Source of the DNA: JACPRL01 sp035573715
Lineage (GTDB): Bacteria; Acidobacteriota; Terriglobia; Acidiferrales; 2-02-FULL-67-57
Assembly (NCBI GenBank): GCA_035573715.1
Contig: DATLZZ010000022.1
Span: 62,001 to 126,000 of the forward strand
Direction: 5' to 3'
Length of the DNA: 64,000 nucleotides
In this document: positions 1 to 8,503 of the stretch, in pieces
Numbering within the stretch: the stretch's first letter is position 1
Layout of the letters: each line of letters starts with the position of its first letter
The notes under the pieces: model-generated
What the model was told of the DNA's origin: nothing
The model's database searches: none
What the model saw: only the letters and a program-made list of their open reading frames with translations
Translations under genes and position numbers: made by a program

Positions 1-329
1 CCGATGGCATACGCCTGTTGCGGGTTGAGCTTGTTCTTTTCCACCGCCCTCACCACTCGCGTCAATAAGCGGTGCAAGTCCCGGCTCCGGCCCATCGGCA
101 GCTCGTTCAGCTCTCTCAGCTCCAGCCGATGCCCTCGAATCCCCGGGTCGTGGAAGAAGCAGAACTCCCGGCCCATCAGCCGCGCGGCCCGGCACTGCTT
201 GTCGGTTCCGGCGTCTCGTTGGCACCGACGGTCCTGAGTCGGCGGCCTCCTCTGCTTCTTCGGCTCCCTTGGTGCTTCTCTGCCTTTCTCTGTGCTCTCC
301 GCGTTGATCGCCTGCTCTTCCTCGGCCAT
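1..329 (-). CDS. Small Cys/His-motif protein, C-terminus cut by window edge
   Basis: An open frame of 109 codons starts with ATG at 329 and runs off the left edge without a stop, so the C-terminus is missing. A strong ribosome site (AGGAGG, 6 nt before the ATG) supports the start. The first 45 residues are polar and low in complexity. They are followed by a conserved-looking block CRAARLMGREFCFFHDP, giving a C-x11-C-x2-H pattern that could bind zinc, and then an Arg/Glu/Leu-rich helical stretch (GHRLELRELNELP). The function is unknown. I recall similar short Cys/His proteins in Acidobacteria but cannot name a characterised family. The gene is preceded by a long leader (330-506). Confidence 0.72.
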   Translation of the reverse strand, partial: MAEEEQAINAESTEKGREAPREPKKQRRPPTQDRRCQRDAGTDKQCRAARLMGREFCFFHDPGIRGHRLELRELNELPMGRSRDLHRLLTRVVRAVEKNKLNPQQAYAI

Positions 330-793
330 TTCAACCTCCTGTCTGGAACGCTCGTTAGCTGGTCCTCGGGAGACGTCGGTGCACGATGCACGGGGGAGGG
401 GGTACTGTCCCCCGGGCCTCGTCATCTCGTTGAAAGGAAACACCTTCCACTCCGAGACTAGTTCCAATCCATGTTTCCGGGCTTGTTCCCATCCAGTTGA
501 ACTATAAGGACTTCGCAGAAACTAATCTTCCAGGTTTTCTTCGGTAGGCCTCGCGGCCCGCAGGACGCGAACCGCGTTTCGCGGACTACTCGGACGAATG
601 ATAAGCGAAAATCGGCCCTTTGTCAAGGCCTTTCAGCGGCCCGCAGACCCTGAGCTTGCCGAAGGGTCAGGTGGGAAACCCCGCGCCTTCTGCGAGGCGG
701 AGATCCCGCGCTCTCTGCGGGAGGGCTTGGGGAAACCCCTTTCGGGTGTCCCAATCAGTCATCCAGCCCCCAAAGCTTCCAGCCGCGAGCCTC
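330..793. other. Intergenic region: structured leader plus dispersed repeat
   Basis: No convincing gene lies here. The left half would be the promoter and leader of the minus-strand gene ending at 329. A minus-strand TATAGT box (plus-strand 501-506) would give a leader of about 165 nt. That leader contains two small hairpins: GTGCA/TGCAC at 379-391, and a G5/C5 pair at 398-413. The right half (600-793) carries a short palindromic repeat at 647-667 and GC-rich sequence that reads as low-complexity protein in every frame. Confidence 0.5.
647..667. repeat. Short palindromic repeat, family B (ACCCTgagc..ccgaAGGGT)
   Basis: ACCCT and AGGGT arms enclose GAGCTTGCCGA. The same core, CCTGAGC-n-GAAGGG, recurs at 4836-4858 and, with an inserted hairpin and in the opposite orientation, at 52247-52286. 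All three copies are intergenic. Confidence 0.5.
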
Positions 794-2128
794 TTAGAAG
801 GCGCCGGCCAGCTTGGCTTCGCGGGCTTTCTTTTCATCTACAAACAGCAGCAGGATGAGCCCGGCGAGGAAGAGCGCAATCAGCGAGACGATGGCGGTGC
901 GCGAGGAGCCGGTCGCCTGCTTGACAATCGCGAACAGCCACGGCCCCCACATCGCCGCAAATTTGCTGAACACGGTGTAGAACCCGTAGAACTCCGCGCT
1001 CGCCTCCTCCGGCACCATCGAGCCGTAGAACGACCGGCTCAGCGCCTGCGTCCCGCCCAGCACAATCCCCACCACCGCCCCCAGCACAAAAAACTGCGCC
1101 GTCGTCTGAATGAAGTAGGCGTAGACCACCACGCCCGACCACAGCCCCAGCGTCAGCATGATGGTGCGCTTGGTGCCGATGCGCCCCGCCAGCCGGCTGA
1201 ACATCAGCGCCCCCAGCGAGGCGATGGCCTGCACCAGCAGCAGGGTCAGCAGCAGATAGACCGTCGGCAGCTCCAGCTCCACCTTGCCATACACGGTCGC
1301 GAGGTTGATGACGGTTTGAATCGCGTCGTCGTAGAGCATGAACGCGAGGAGGAAGATAGCCAGGTGGCGAAAGCGTCCCACACGGCGCGTGGTCGCCAGC
1401 GTGCGCGTGACGCCGATGTGCGCATAGGCCAGCGTCCGCGGCCACGCCGCGTAGCGCGCCGGCAGCGGCTCGGCCGTGTCGGTTTCCTTCAGGTAGCGCA
1501 CCGTGAACAGTGAAAAAGCGGCCCACCACACCGCGGCCATCACGATGCCCAGCCGCACCGCCTGCGCCTGCGTCAGCCCGAACCAGTCGTGCAGCGCCAC
1601 CAGCGCCAGCGACAGCGCGAACTGCAAGCCCCCGCCCCCGTAGCCGTAGGAAAAACCCTTGCCCGACACCCAGTCCATCTGGTCGTCGCTGGCAATGCGG
1701 GGCAGAAACGAATCGTAAAAAACGTTGGCGCCGGTGAACCCCACCTGGGCGAGGGTGAAGAAGACGAGCGTCTGCACCACGTCGCCGCTCTGCGAGAAGT
1801 AGAGCAGCAGCGAAAACAGGCAGCCGGTGTAGGCGAAGCTCAGCAGGAAACGCTTGCGGGCGGCGGAGAAGTCGGCGATGGCCCCCAGCACCGGCGCGGT
1901 GAGGAAGGCAATCAGCGTGGCCACGCCGACCGTGAAAGCCCAGAGCGTGTCGGCGGCGTAGGTTGTGCCGCCAAGGGTGGCGCCCTCGCGCCCCACCACC
2001 ACCTCGGCGAAGTAGGCCGGCAGCAGCCCCACCATGACCGTGGTGGCGTAGGCCGAGTTCGCCCAGTCATACATGCACCACCCGAAAATCGTCTTCGGGT
2101 TGTTTTTTTCGCCCCCGCCCGATGCCAT
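794..2128 (-). CDS. MFS transporter, UMF1 / Atg22-like family
   Basis: A protein of 444 aa with about 12 hydrophobic segments. The N-terminal signature NNPKTIFGWCMYDWANSAYA is typical of the UMF1 (unknown major facilitator 1) family, related to yeast vacuolar effluxer Atg22. Substrates of bacterial members are unknown; amino-acid or similar export is only a guess from Atg22. I chose ATG at 2128, where family similarity begins. A TTG at 2167 would add 13 residues, and neither start has a good ribosome site. The gene follows the glycan phosphorylase on the same strand after about 65 nt and may be co-transcribed with it. Confidence 0.88.
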   Translation of the reverse strand: MASGGGEKNNPKTIFGWCMYDWANSAYATTVMVGLLPAYFAEVVVGREGATLGGTTYAADTLWAFTVGVATLIAFLTAPVLGAIADFSAARKRFLLSFAYTGCLFSLLLYFSQSGDVVQTLVFFTLAQVGFTGANVFYDSFLPRIASDDQMDWVSGKGFSYGYGGGGLQFALSLALVALHDWFGLTQAQAVRLGIVMAAVWWAAFSLFTVRYLKETDTAEPLPARYAAWPRTLAYAHIGVTRTLATTRRVGRFRHLAIFLLAFMLYDDAIQTVINLATVYGKVELELPTVYLLLTLLLVQAIASLGALMFSRLAGRIGTKRTIMLTLGLWSGVVVYAYFIQTTAQFFVLGAVVGIVLGGTQALSRSFYGSMVPEEASAEFYGFYTVFSKFAAMWGPWLFAIVKQATGSSRTAIVSLIALFLAGLILLLFVDEKKAREAKLAGAF

Positions 2129-2195
2129 GTTGGCGGCAAGGGTACTGGCGACGCTGGCGCGCGTCAATCACTTCGGGTGGCGGATGCCGACGGAG

Positions 2196-4745
2196 TTACC
2201 GCCAGGTGATGAGGCCGGTGGCGGCGAAGTGGTTGAGGTCGGGATGGTGGGGCCGCACCCGCACGGTGTAACCGTGCATGCCGCTCTGCTCGCAGGGAAT
2301 GCTGCCGAGGTAGAGATAACGGCCGGTGCCGAGGTCTTTCTCGACCCGCATGGCCAGGCTCTGGGCGTCGGTGAGCTGGCGGTCGGCGGTCAGCCGGCCG
2401 TAGTAGACCTCGACGCTCACGTCGCTGGGGTTGATGGGGCCGAGGCGCACCTCGGCGACCACTTCGTACTCTTCGCCCACTTTGGCCCGGCCGTCGCGGC
2501 GCGCTTCGACCTTTTCGATCTTCACCTCGTTCCAGTGCTGGCGCAGGGCGGTCTTCCACTTGACCAGGTCCCGCGCCCGCTGCAGGGTGCCTTCACTGAT
2601 GTGGCTGTAATAGCGCGCCGCCGGCAGGTAGTATTTCTCGGAGTACTCCCACAGCATGCGGGTGGCGCTGAAGGTCGGCCCCAGCAGCCGCATGGATTTC
2701 TTCATTTTGGCAATCCAGCCCCGCGGCAGGCCGTCAGGGCCTTGATCGTAGAACAGCGGCACCACGTCCTTCTCGAGAATCTCGTAGAGCAGGTTCGACT
2801 CCACGTAGTCCTGGTAGTTGGGGTCGGCGTATTCTTCGCCGCGGCCGATGGCCCAGCCGGCCTCGGGGTGCTGGTAGCCCTCGACCCACCAGCCGTCCAG
2901 CACGCTCAGGTTGAGCCCGCCGTTGCAGACCACTTTCATCCCGCTGGTGCCGCTGGCTTCCAGGCCGCGGCGGGGGTTGTTGAGCCAGACGTCCACGCCC
3001 TGCATCAAGTAGCGGGCGACGACCAGGTCATAGTCTTCGATGAAGGCGGCGTGGCGCCGCACGTCGTCCTGCTGGCAGAACTGTACGATGGACTTGAGGA
3101 CTTCCTTGCCCTGGGTGTCGCGCGGGTGGGCCTTGCCGGCGAAGATAATTTGCACCGGGCGCTGCGGATTCAGCAGGATTTTCTTCAGCCGCTCGAGGTC
3201 GCGCAGGATGAGGTTGGCGCGCTTGTAGGTGGCGAAGCGGCGGGCGAAGCCGATGGTTAGGGTGTTGGTGTCGAGCACGCCGCGGGCGCGGTCGAGCTCG
3301 GCCTGGGAGGCGCCGCGGCGCTCGAGCTGCTTCACCAGCCGCTGCCGCGCCACCGCCACCAGCCGCTCCCGGCGCCGCTCATGCGTCGCCCACAATTCTT
3401 CGTCGGGGATGTCGTCCACCGGCTGCCAGGTGGCGGGATTGCCGGGCTCGCGCCACCACTCCTCGCCCAGATAGCGGTCGAAGAGCTGGTGCATCTCCCG
3501 CGACACCCAGTTGCGCACGTGCACGCCGTTGGTGACGTGCCCGATGGGCACCTCGTCTTCCGGCAGCTCGGGGAAGAAGCGCTGGAAGAGCTTCCGCGAG
3601 ACGGTGCCGTGCAGCTTGCTGACGGCGTTGGCGTGGGCGCTGGTGCGCAGCGCCAGCACCGCCATGTTGAAGGCCTCGTTCGGGTCGCGCGGGTTGCCGC
3701 GCCCGAGCGAGAGGAACTCGTCCCACGAGATGCCGACCTCCTTGGCGTACTCGCCGAAATACTTCTGCATCAGGTCGGGCGCGAAAACGTCGAAGCCCGC
3801 CGGAACCGGCGTGTGGGTGGTGAAGACGCCGCCGGCGCGCGCCACCTCCAGCGCCTCCCAGAAATTCACGCCGCTCTCTTTCATGATGAGCCGGATGCGC
3901 TCCAGCGACAGAAACGCCGAGTGACCTTCATTCATGTGGCAAACCACCGGCTTGAGCCCCAGGGCGTAGAGCGCGCGCAGGCCGCCGATGCCGAGCACGA
4001 TTTCCTGGCGGATGCGGGTCTCGTGGTCGCCGCCGTAGAGCTGGTCGGTGATGTCCTGGAACTCGCGGGGGTTTTCGGGCAGGTTGGTGTCGAGCAGGTA
4101 GAGCGTGCTGCGGCCCACCTGCGCCGCCCAGACCTGCACCTTGACGTTGTGACCGGCGACGCGGACTTCCACCTTGACCGGCTGGCCTTGCGCATCGCTC
4201 GCTTGCCGCACCGGCAGGTTGTAGAAGTCGTTGATGGGGTAGGACTCCTGCTGCCAGCCGTCGGAGGTCAGGTACTGGCGGAAGTAGCCCTGTTGATAGA
4301 GCAGGCCGACGCCGACCAGCGGCACGCCGAGGTCGCTGACGCCCTTCATGTGGTCGCCGGAAAGCACGCCCAGGCCGCCGGAGTAGATGGGCAGGCTTTC
4401 CGAGATGCCGAACTCAGCCGAGAAGTAGGCGATGAGCGGCTTGTCGGGATAGCGCTTGTCCCACCAGGTGGGCTCCTGCAGGTACTCCTGCATGCGCTCG
4501 TAGCTGCGCTGGTAGAACGACATGAAGTTGTCGTCGCGGACCAGCTCTTGCAGGCGCTGCTGGGAGATCATCCCCAGCAGGAGGACGGGGTTCTGGTAGC
4601 ACTGATCCCACAGCGCGCGGTCGAGGCGCCGGAAGACGGCGCGCAAGTCGTCGTCCCAGGTCCAGAGCAGGTTGTAAGCCATCTCCCGCAGGCCCAGGAG
4701 TTTCTCGGGCAGGGCGGGCGAGACCTGAAATTGGTCGAGCTGCAT
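2196..4745 (-). CDS. glgP: Alpha-glucan phosphorylase (GT35, DUF3417 type)
   Basis: A cytosolic enzyme of 849 aa that phosphorolyses the non-reducing ends of alpha-1,4-glucans to glucose-1-phosphate. The N-terminal DUF3417 domain (about 1-110, with MAYNLLWTWD) marks the short alpha-glucan phosphorylase branch found in many bacteria and archaea rather than the classical GlgP/MalP. Visible motifs include YSGGLGVLSGDH, HMNEGHSAF, THTPVPAGFD, KFATYKR-like RFATYKRA, and the PLP site EASGTSGMK with Lys604. ATG at 4745 is preceded by GAGGGA. No glgA, glgB or glgC is adjacent, so the gene sits apart from a glycogen operon. Confidence 0.95.
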   Translation of the reverse strand: MQLDQFQVSPALPEKLLGLREMAYNLLWTWDDDLRAVFRRLDRALWDQCYQNPVLLLGMISQQRLQELVRDDNFMSFYQRSYERMQEYLQEPTWWDKRYPDKPLIAYFSAEFGISESLPIYSGGLGVLSGDHMKGVSDLGVPLVGVGLLYQQGYFRQYLTSDGWQQESYPINDFYNLPVRQASDAQGQPVKVEVRVAGHNVKVQVWAAQVGRSTLYLLDTNLPENPREFQDITDQLYGGDHETRIRQEIVLGIGGLRALYALGLKPVVCHMNEGHSAFLSLERIRLIMKESGVNFWEALEVARAGGVFTTHTPVPAGFDVFAPDLMQKYFGEYAKEVGISWDEFLSLGRGNPRDPNEAFNMAVLALRTSAHANAVSKLHGTVSRKLFQRFFPELPEDEVPIGHVTNGVHVRNWVSREMHQLFDRYLGEEWWREPGNPATWQPVDDIPDEELWATHERRRERLVAVARQRLVKQLERRGASQAELDRARGVLDTNTLTIGFARRFATYKRANLILRDLERLKKILLNPQRPVQIIFAGKAHPRDTQGKEVLKSIVQFCQQDDVRRHAAFIEDYDLVVARYLMQGVDVWLNNPRRGLEASGTSGMKVVCNGGLNLSVLDGWWVEGYQHPEAGWAIGRGEEYADPNYQDYVESNLLYEILEKDVVPLFYDQGPDGLPRGWIAKMKKSMRLLGPTFSATRMLWEYSEKYYLPAARYYSHISEGTLQRARDLVKWKTALRQHWNEVKIEKVEARRDGRAKVGEEYEVVAEVRLGPINPSDVSVEVYYGRLTADRQLTDAQSLAMRVEKDLGTGRYLYLGSIPCEQSGMHGYTVRVRPHHPDLNHFAATGLITWR

Positions 4746-4825
4746 CCGTGTCCCTCAGTGTGGGACAGCGCGAAGCCTAGCGCGGCGGATGGCGTCTGTC
4801 AAACGCTTCTGCGTCCATCACCGAG

Positions 4826-4871
4826 CCCGGCGGCTTGTCCTGAGCGACGCCGAAGGGCACCCGCCGCCGGG
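4826..4871. repeat. Palindromic repeat, family B, upstream of glgP
   Basis: CCCGGCGG at 4826-4833 is exactly complementary to CCGCCGGG at 4864-4871. Between them is the family B core CCTGAGCGACGCCGAAGGG. The repeat sits just past the 3' end of the haloperoxidase gene, where a hairpin could end transcription before glgP. Confidence 0.5.
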
Positions 4872-4880
4872 TCTTCCGGG

Positions 4881-6599
4881 CTAGACGGTGATTGGGGTGC
4901 CGTCGAAGCGGGTGAAGGTGAAGCCGGCGAAGTCCTCGTTGTAGGTGCCGCGCTGGTCGCGCAGCACGCTGAGGGCGACCGCCTCGCCGAGCTTGAACGA
5001 CTCGATTCCCTCGGAGCGGTAGTGGATGCCCGCCATGTCGCGGCCAACGGCTATGTTGGAGGCGAGCTTGTTGAGCTCGCCGCCTACCGTCAGGCTGCCG
5101 GCATCGGCCCCGCGGTAGGCCACCAGCTCGCGACCGCCGGGGTTGGGAACGACCGGGTCGGGAACGACGAAGCTCTCGTCGAACAACGCTTTGAGAACGG
5201 TCACGCAGGCCCCGGCCACCGTGCCGTGCCCCGCGCCATAGGAGGGGTGCAGCGGCGAGCCTTCCGGATAGACCTGCGGCAACAGGCCGGTGCCATAGCG
5301 GCTGAAGGTGCGGGAGAGCGCCTGCGAATTGAGAATATCCGAGTGCAGCGGATAACCAGCCTGGCCGGTGGCGCGCCGGTGCACCCGCCCGCCATATGCC
5401 TCCGGGCGCAGGCGGCGATGGACGCACCACTTCTGGTACCACACCGCCTTCAGCGCCCGCGTCGCCACCTCGCACAGGATGGTCGCCATGTAGGGCCCCC
5501 CGAAAGTTCCGAAACCTTCCTGGGTGGCGGAGGCCACGTAGGGATTGCCCGGATTGGGCGGGCAGCCCAGCCCGCCGGCCGCCGGCGGGTGGAGCAAAAT
5601 CAGCATGGCGTTGAAGTAGGCCTGGAAGAGGACGTCGTTGTGCACCCACTCGGCCAGGTCGCGGGCGCTGCGGATGTAGCGGCGCACAGGGTCGAACTCC
5701 TGCGGCCGCGTGGGTTGGCAGCCGCGCTGGATTTCCAGCCACTCGGAGAAGCTGGTCATGTAGTCCACGCCCGGCCGCAGCGTGCGCATCTTGCGCTCCA
5801 CCGCTTCGGCCCCGAACGGCGTCGGCTTCAGCAAAAACTGCGAAACGAAGGGACCGGCCAGCGTGCCGGGCAGGTTGTCGCGGAACAGCGTCTGGGGGGT
5901 GACGGCGCCGCCCTGCCGGGGGCCGCGGAAGTCGGAGAGCTGGGACAGCTCCGCGCAGGCGGCGGCTGCCAGCGGGCTGCGGGCGTAGTCGGTGAACTCG
6001 ACGTCGCGCAGTAGCGCCATCCAGTAGAGCTCCACCGCTTCGCCCGCCGCCCAGGCGCTGGCCAGCGCCGGTGCCGGCGGCATGGCGAGCTGGTGCGAGT
6101 CGGTGCCCTCGAGGTCGAACGCCAGCCCGGCCTGCGGGTTCACCAGCCTGCGCTGCTGCGACGGGTTCGAGCAGCCCATCGGAATATTTTCGAAATCCTC
6201 CGGGTCGCCGCTGGTCAGCGCGGCGATCATCGCGTTGTAGGAGTTGAGGTCGACTTCGCCGGCCGAGTTGTGCGGCAGGCCCTTGGAGTAGCTGCCGATC
6301 TTGTTGGCGTAGGCTTCTTCGTCGCCGTTGTTGGGGTGGTCGGGGAGGGGGACGTCGCGCGCAATCTCCGCGGCTTCGACGCGAATCTCAAAAGCGCGTT
6401 GGCGGCGCTGCTCGGGCGTCAACGGGCCGATGTCGGCCGCGCGGCCCTTGGAGCCGCCGGCCAGCGGCTCGAGCACGATGCCCGCGCCGCCCGTGGCTGC
6501 GGCGGCCGCGAGCCCAGCGGCGCTTCCCAGGAATCCTCGGCGAGAAATGCGGGATGAACGAGCAGACTGCTGGGCAGACAAGTTCCCCTTCTTGGCCAT
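4881..6599 (-). CDS. Tat-exported vanadium-dependent haloperoxidase
   Basis: A protein of 572 aa that starts with a twin-arginine signal (SRRGFLGSAAG, residues 19-29) and an Ala-rich hydrophobic core, so it is exported folded. The vanadate pocket is readable: Lys390 and Arg398 in QKWCVHRRLRPEAYGG (K-x7-R), His458 in PSYGAGHGTVAG, and Arg520 with His526 in GRDMAGIHYRSE. These spacings (8 and 6) match algal bromoperoxidases. Such enzymes oxidise halides with peroxide. The residue before Gly457-His458 is Ala instead of the Ser seen in algal and fungal enzymes. A -10 box TAGAAT (plus-strand ATTCTA, about 6636-6641) and GAGG support the start at 6599. Confidence 0.9.
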   Translation of the reverse strand: MAKKGNLSAQQSARSSRISRRGFLGSAAGLAAAAATGGAGIVLEPLAGGSKGRAADIGPLTPEQRRQRAFEIRVEAAEIARDVPLPDHPNNGDEEAYANKIGSYSKGLPHNSAGEVDLNSYNAMIAALTSGDPEDFENIPMGCSNPSQQRRLVNPQAGLAFDLEGTDSHQLAMPPAPALASAWAAGEAVELYWMALLRDVEFTDYARSPLAAAACAELSQLSDFRGPRQGGAVTPQTLFRDNLPGTLAGPFVSQFLLKPTPFGAEAVERKMRTLRPGVDYMTSFSEWLEIQRGCQPTRPQEFDPVRRYIRSARDLAEWVHNDVLFQAYFNAMLILLHPPAAGGLGCPPNPGNPYVASATQEGFGTFGGPYMATILCEVATRALKAVWYQKWCVHRRLRPEAYGGRVHRRATGQAGYPLHSDILNSQALSRTFSRYGTGLLPQVYPEGSPLHPSYGAGHGTVAGACVTVLKALFDESFVVPDPVVPNPGGRELVAYRGADAGSLTVGGELNKLASNIAVGRDMAGIHYRSEGIESFKLGEAVALSVLRDQRGTYNEDFAGFTFTRFDGTPITV

Positions 6600-6675
6600 G
6601 GTACCTCTCCCCCCACAGGCAGGCGATGAGGCAGCGATTCTAGCGGTCTCCGGCGCCAGGAGTCAAGCTTCCGCT

Positions 6676-7140
6676 CTACGCAGACTGAACTCTGCTGGCC
6701 AGCACGGGCGCCACGCGACGGGCGATGGCTTCGAGCAGCGAGCGGTCGTCAATGGTGAAGGCGTTGCGGGTGTGCGAGTCGATGTCAATCTCGCCGACGA
6801 TGCGCCCCTCGTGCTCAATCGGCACGACGATTTCGGATTTGGTCTGAATGCTGCAGGCCAAGTAGCGCGGGTCGGCGTTGACGTCGGGGACGACGACGGT
6901 TTGCCGCTCAGCGACCGCCGCGCCGCAGATGCCTTTGCCGATGGGAATGCGCACGTGCGGGCTGGGCGCGCCCACAAACGGGCCGAGCACGAGTTCATTG
7001 CCCTCGACGAAATAGAACCCGACCCAGTTGTAGTGCGGCCGCTCCCGCTGCAGCAGCGCGCAGAGGTCTTGGAGGCAGTCGGAGCCCGCGCGCTCAATCA
7101 GCGCCTCCACCTGCGCCAGAATCTGTCGGGTATTGTTCAT
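6676..7140 (-). CDS. GAF-domain protein, free-methionine-(R)-sulfoxide reductase-like
   Basis: A single GAF domain of 154 aa closely follows the fRMsr (MsrC) pattern: NWVGFYF near 38-44, RIPIGKGICG, then DPRYLACS and SEIVVPI. In E. coli fRMsr the redox cysteines are 84, 94 and 118. The aligned positions here, with identical spacing, are His62, Cys72 and Cys96, so the first cysteine is lost while the catalytic Cys118 equivalent (Cys96) remains. It may reduce free Met-R-sulfoxide with a changed recycling path, or may bind without reducing. It lies 49 nt upstream of the radical SAM gene's 3' end, on the same strand. Confidence 0.85.
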   Translation of the reverse strand: MNNTRQILAQVEALIERAGSDCLQDLCALLQRERPHYNWVGFYFVEGNELVLGPFVGAPSPHVRIPIGKGICGAAVAERQTVVVPDVNADPRYLACSIQTKSEIVVPIEHEGRIVGEIDIDSHTRNAFTIDDRSLLEAIARRVAPVLASRVQSA

Positions 7141-7189
7141 AAGCTCTCTCTGCGTCCTCCGCGCCGCTGCGGTAGGTTGTCTTTCGAGG

Positions 7190-8434
7190 TTATTGCAGCT
7201 GGACGAAGTTGGAGGGCCGCGGCGAGCCAGCGCTGGGCGGCCCCGACGGTGTCGGGGCAGGCATTGGCAGCTCTTCCTGGAACTTCTCGATGTCGGCCAG
7301 CGAAAGCTCGGGTAGCCGGCTGATCTTAGCCTTCAGCCACGACCAGGGAATCTTGAAGAGCAGCACCTTGGGGCTGAACTTCAGCGAGTCGGTGATCCAG
7401 CAGGAGTGCGTGCACCAGCAGTTGGCCTTCGGGATCATCTCGACTTCCTTCTTCATCCGCTCGGAGAAGAGCGCCTTCGACAAATTGAAGTCGTAGTCCT
7501 GGAGCCGGCCGAGCGGTTGGCGCATCTCGCAGGCGCGGAACTCGCCGTTGTGGTCAATCACGAAGCTGGTGACCCCGGCGGTGCAGGGCATGGCCCACTT
7601 GTGCGGTTGCTCGACGTTCTGCTCGTGGGTCTCGAAGATGAACTTCAGCGAGCCCAGGTAGTACATCTTCGGGAACCAGCGGAACTTGGGGTCGACGTTG
7701 GCGAAGAGGCGCTCCGCGTGGGCGGCGTGGACGGCGTAGAGCTTGTCGTGCAGCGCCTTGAGCTCCTGGCGCGAAATGTTCTTCAAGCTCAGGTCCATCG
7801 GGTTGCCGCGGATGATTTCAAAGTACTGGCCGGTGGAGACGTCGCGCTTGAGCAGGTCGAGTCCGAAGCGCACCAGCTCGTCGTAGTTCTCGCGGGTGAT
7901 GACGGTGACCACGTTGCGCCGCAGGCGGCGCACGCCGGCGTACTTTTCCTTCATCCGCTCCATCGTCGCGAGGGTCTTGACGAAGTTGTTGGGCACGCCC
8001 CGGATGGCGTCGTGGGTGTTGGCCAGGCCGTCAATCGAAAAGTTGAGGTCGATGGTCAGGTTGGGGCAGTCCTTCAGGACGCGGCCGACGATGCGGTCGA
8101 GGTTGTCGGGCAGCAGGCCGTTGGTGGGGAAGTTGAGCGTATGAATCTTGTTGTTGCGGTAGAAGGTGCAGATGATTTCGTCCAAGTCCTCGCGCATGGT
8201 CGGCTCGCCGCCCGAAACCCAGAGTTTGCCGAACTCGGGCGCGGTCTCCGAGATAGTGCGGATTTGGTCGAACGTCAGGTCCTGGTTCTTGTTGAGCTGG
8301 TCCCAGTAAAAACAGGTGCGGCAGAGCGAATTGCAGCGCGAGGTGACGAAGATGAAGACGGACTCCAGCTTCTTCGGCCGGAAGACCTTCTTCAGGTACG
8401 GCGTAAAGTCCCGATAGGTGCGGGGAATCTGCAT
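7190..8434 (-). CDS. Radical SAM protein with SPASM-like C-terminal cluster
   Basis: A protein of 414 aa. The [4Fe-4S]-SAM motif is C-x3-C-x2-C in SRCNSLCRTCFYW (about 36-43), followed by WVSGGEPTMR, the usual GGE strand. The C-terminal third has extra cysteines in CTAGVTSFVIDHNG, FRACEMRQP and ANCWCTHSCW, like the auxiliary clusters of SPASM/twitch proteins. The substrate is unknown; SPASM proteins often modify peptides or act in cofactor pathways, but no precursor peptide is visible nearby. I chose ATG at 8434 because longer in-frame sequence upstream is not protein-like and overlaps the divergent IscU-like gene. Confidence 0.85.
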   Translation of the reverse strand: MQIPRTYRDFTPYLKKVFRPKKLESVFIFVTSRCNSLCRTCFYWDQLNKNQDLTFDQIRTISETAPEFGKLWVSGGEPTMREDLDEIICTFYRNNKIHTLNFPTNGLLPDNLDRIVGRVLKDCPNLTIDLNFSIDGLANTHDAIRGVPNNFVKTLATMERMKEKYAGVRRLRRNVVTVITRENYDELVRFGLDLLKRDVSTGQYFEIIRGNPMDLSLKNISRQELKALHDKLYAVHAAHAERLFANVDPKFRWFPKMYYLGSLKFIFETHEQNVEQPHKWAMPCTAGVTSFVIDHNGEFRACEMRQPLGRLQDYDFNLSKALFSERMKKEVEMIPKANCWCTHSCWITDSLKFSPKVLLFKIPWSWLKAKISRLPELSLADIEKFQEELPMPAPTPSGPPSAGSPRPSNFVQLQ

Positions 8435-8503
8435 GTCTGCTAGTCTAAGTGCCTCAGCTCGAGTATTAGACCACAGGGCGGGGGAAACACGCAAAGGGTT
8501 TCC

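Noticed and set aside
330..793. Overlapping plus-strand open frames near the left edge
   Set aside because: Low-complexity Arg/Pro/Ser/Leu sequence with no ribosome sites; they cover a leader and a repeat.
3381..6014. Very long plus-strand open frame (877 codons) opposite the phosphorylase and haloperoxidase genes
   Set aside because: It is the antisense shadow of two well-identified genes in GC-rich DNA; the sequence is Ala/Gly/Val/Arg/His-rich and without motifs.
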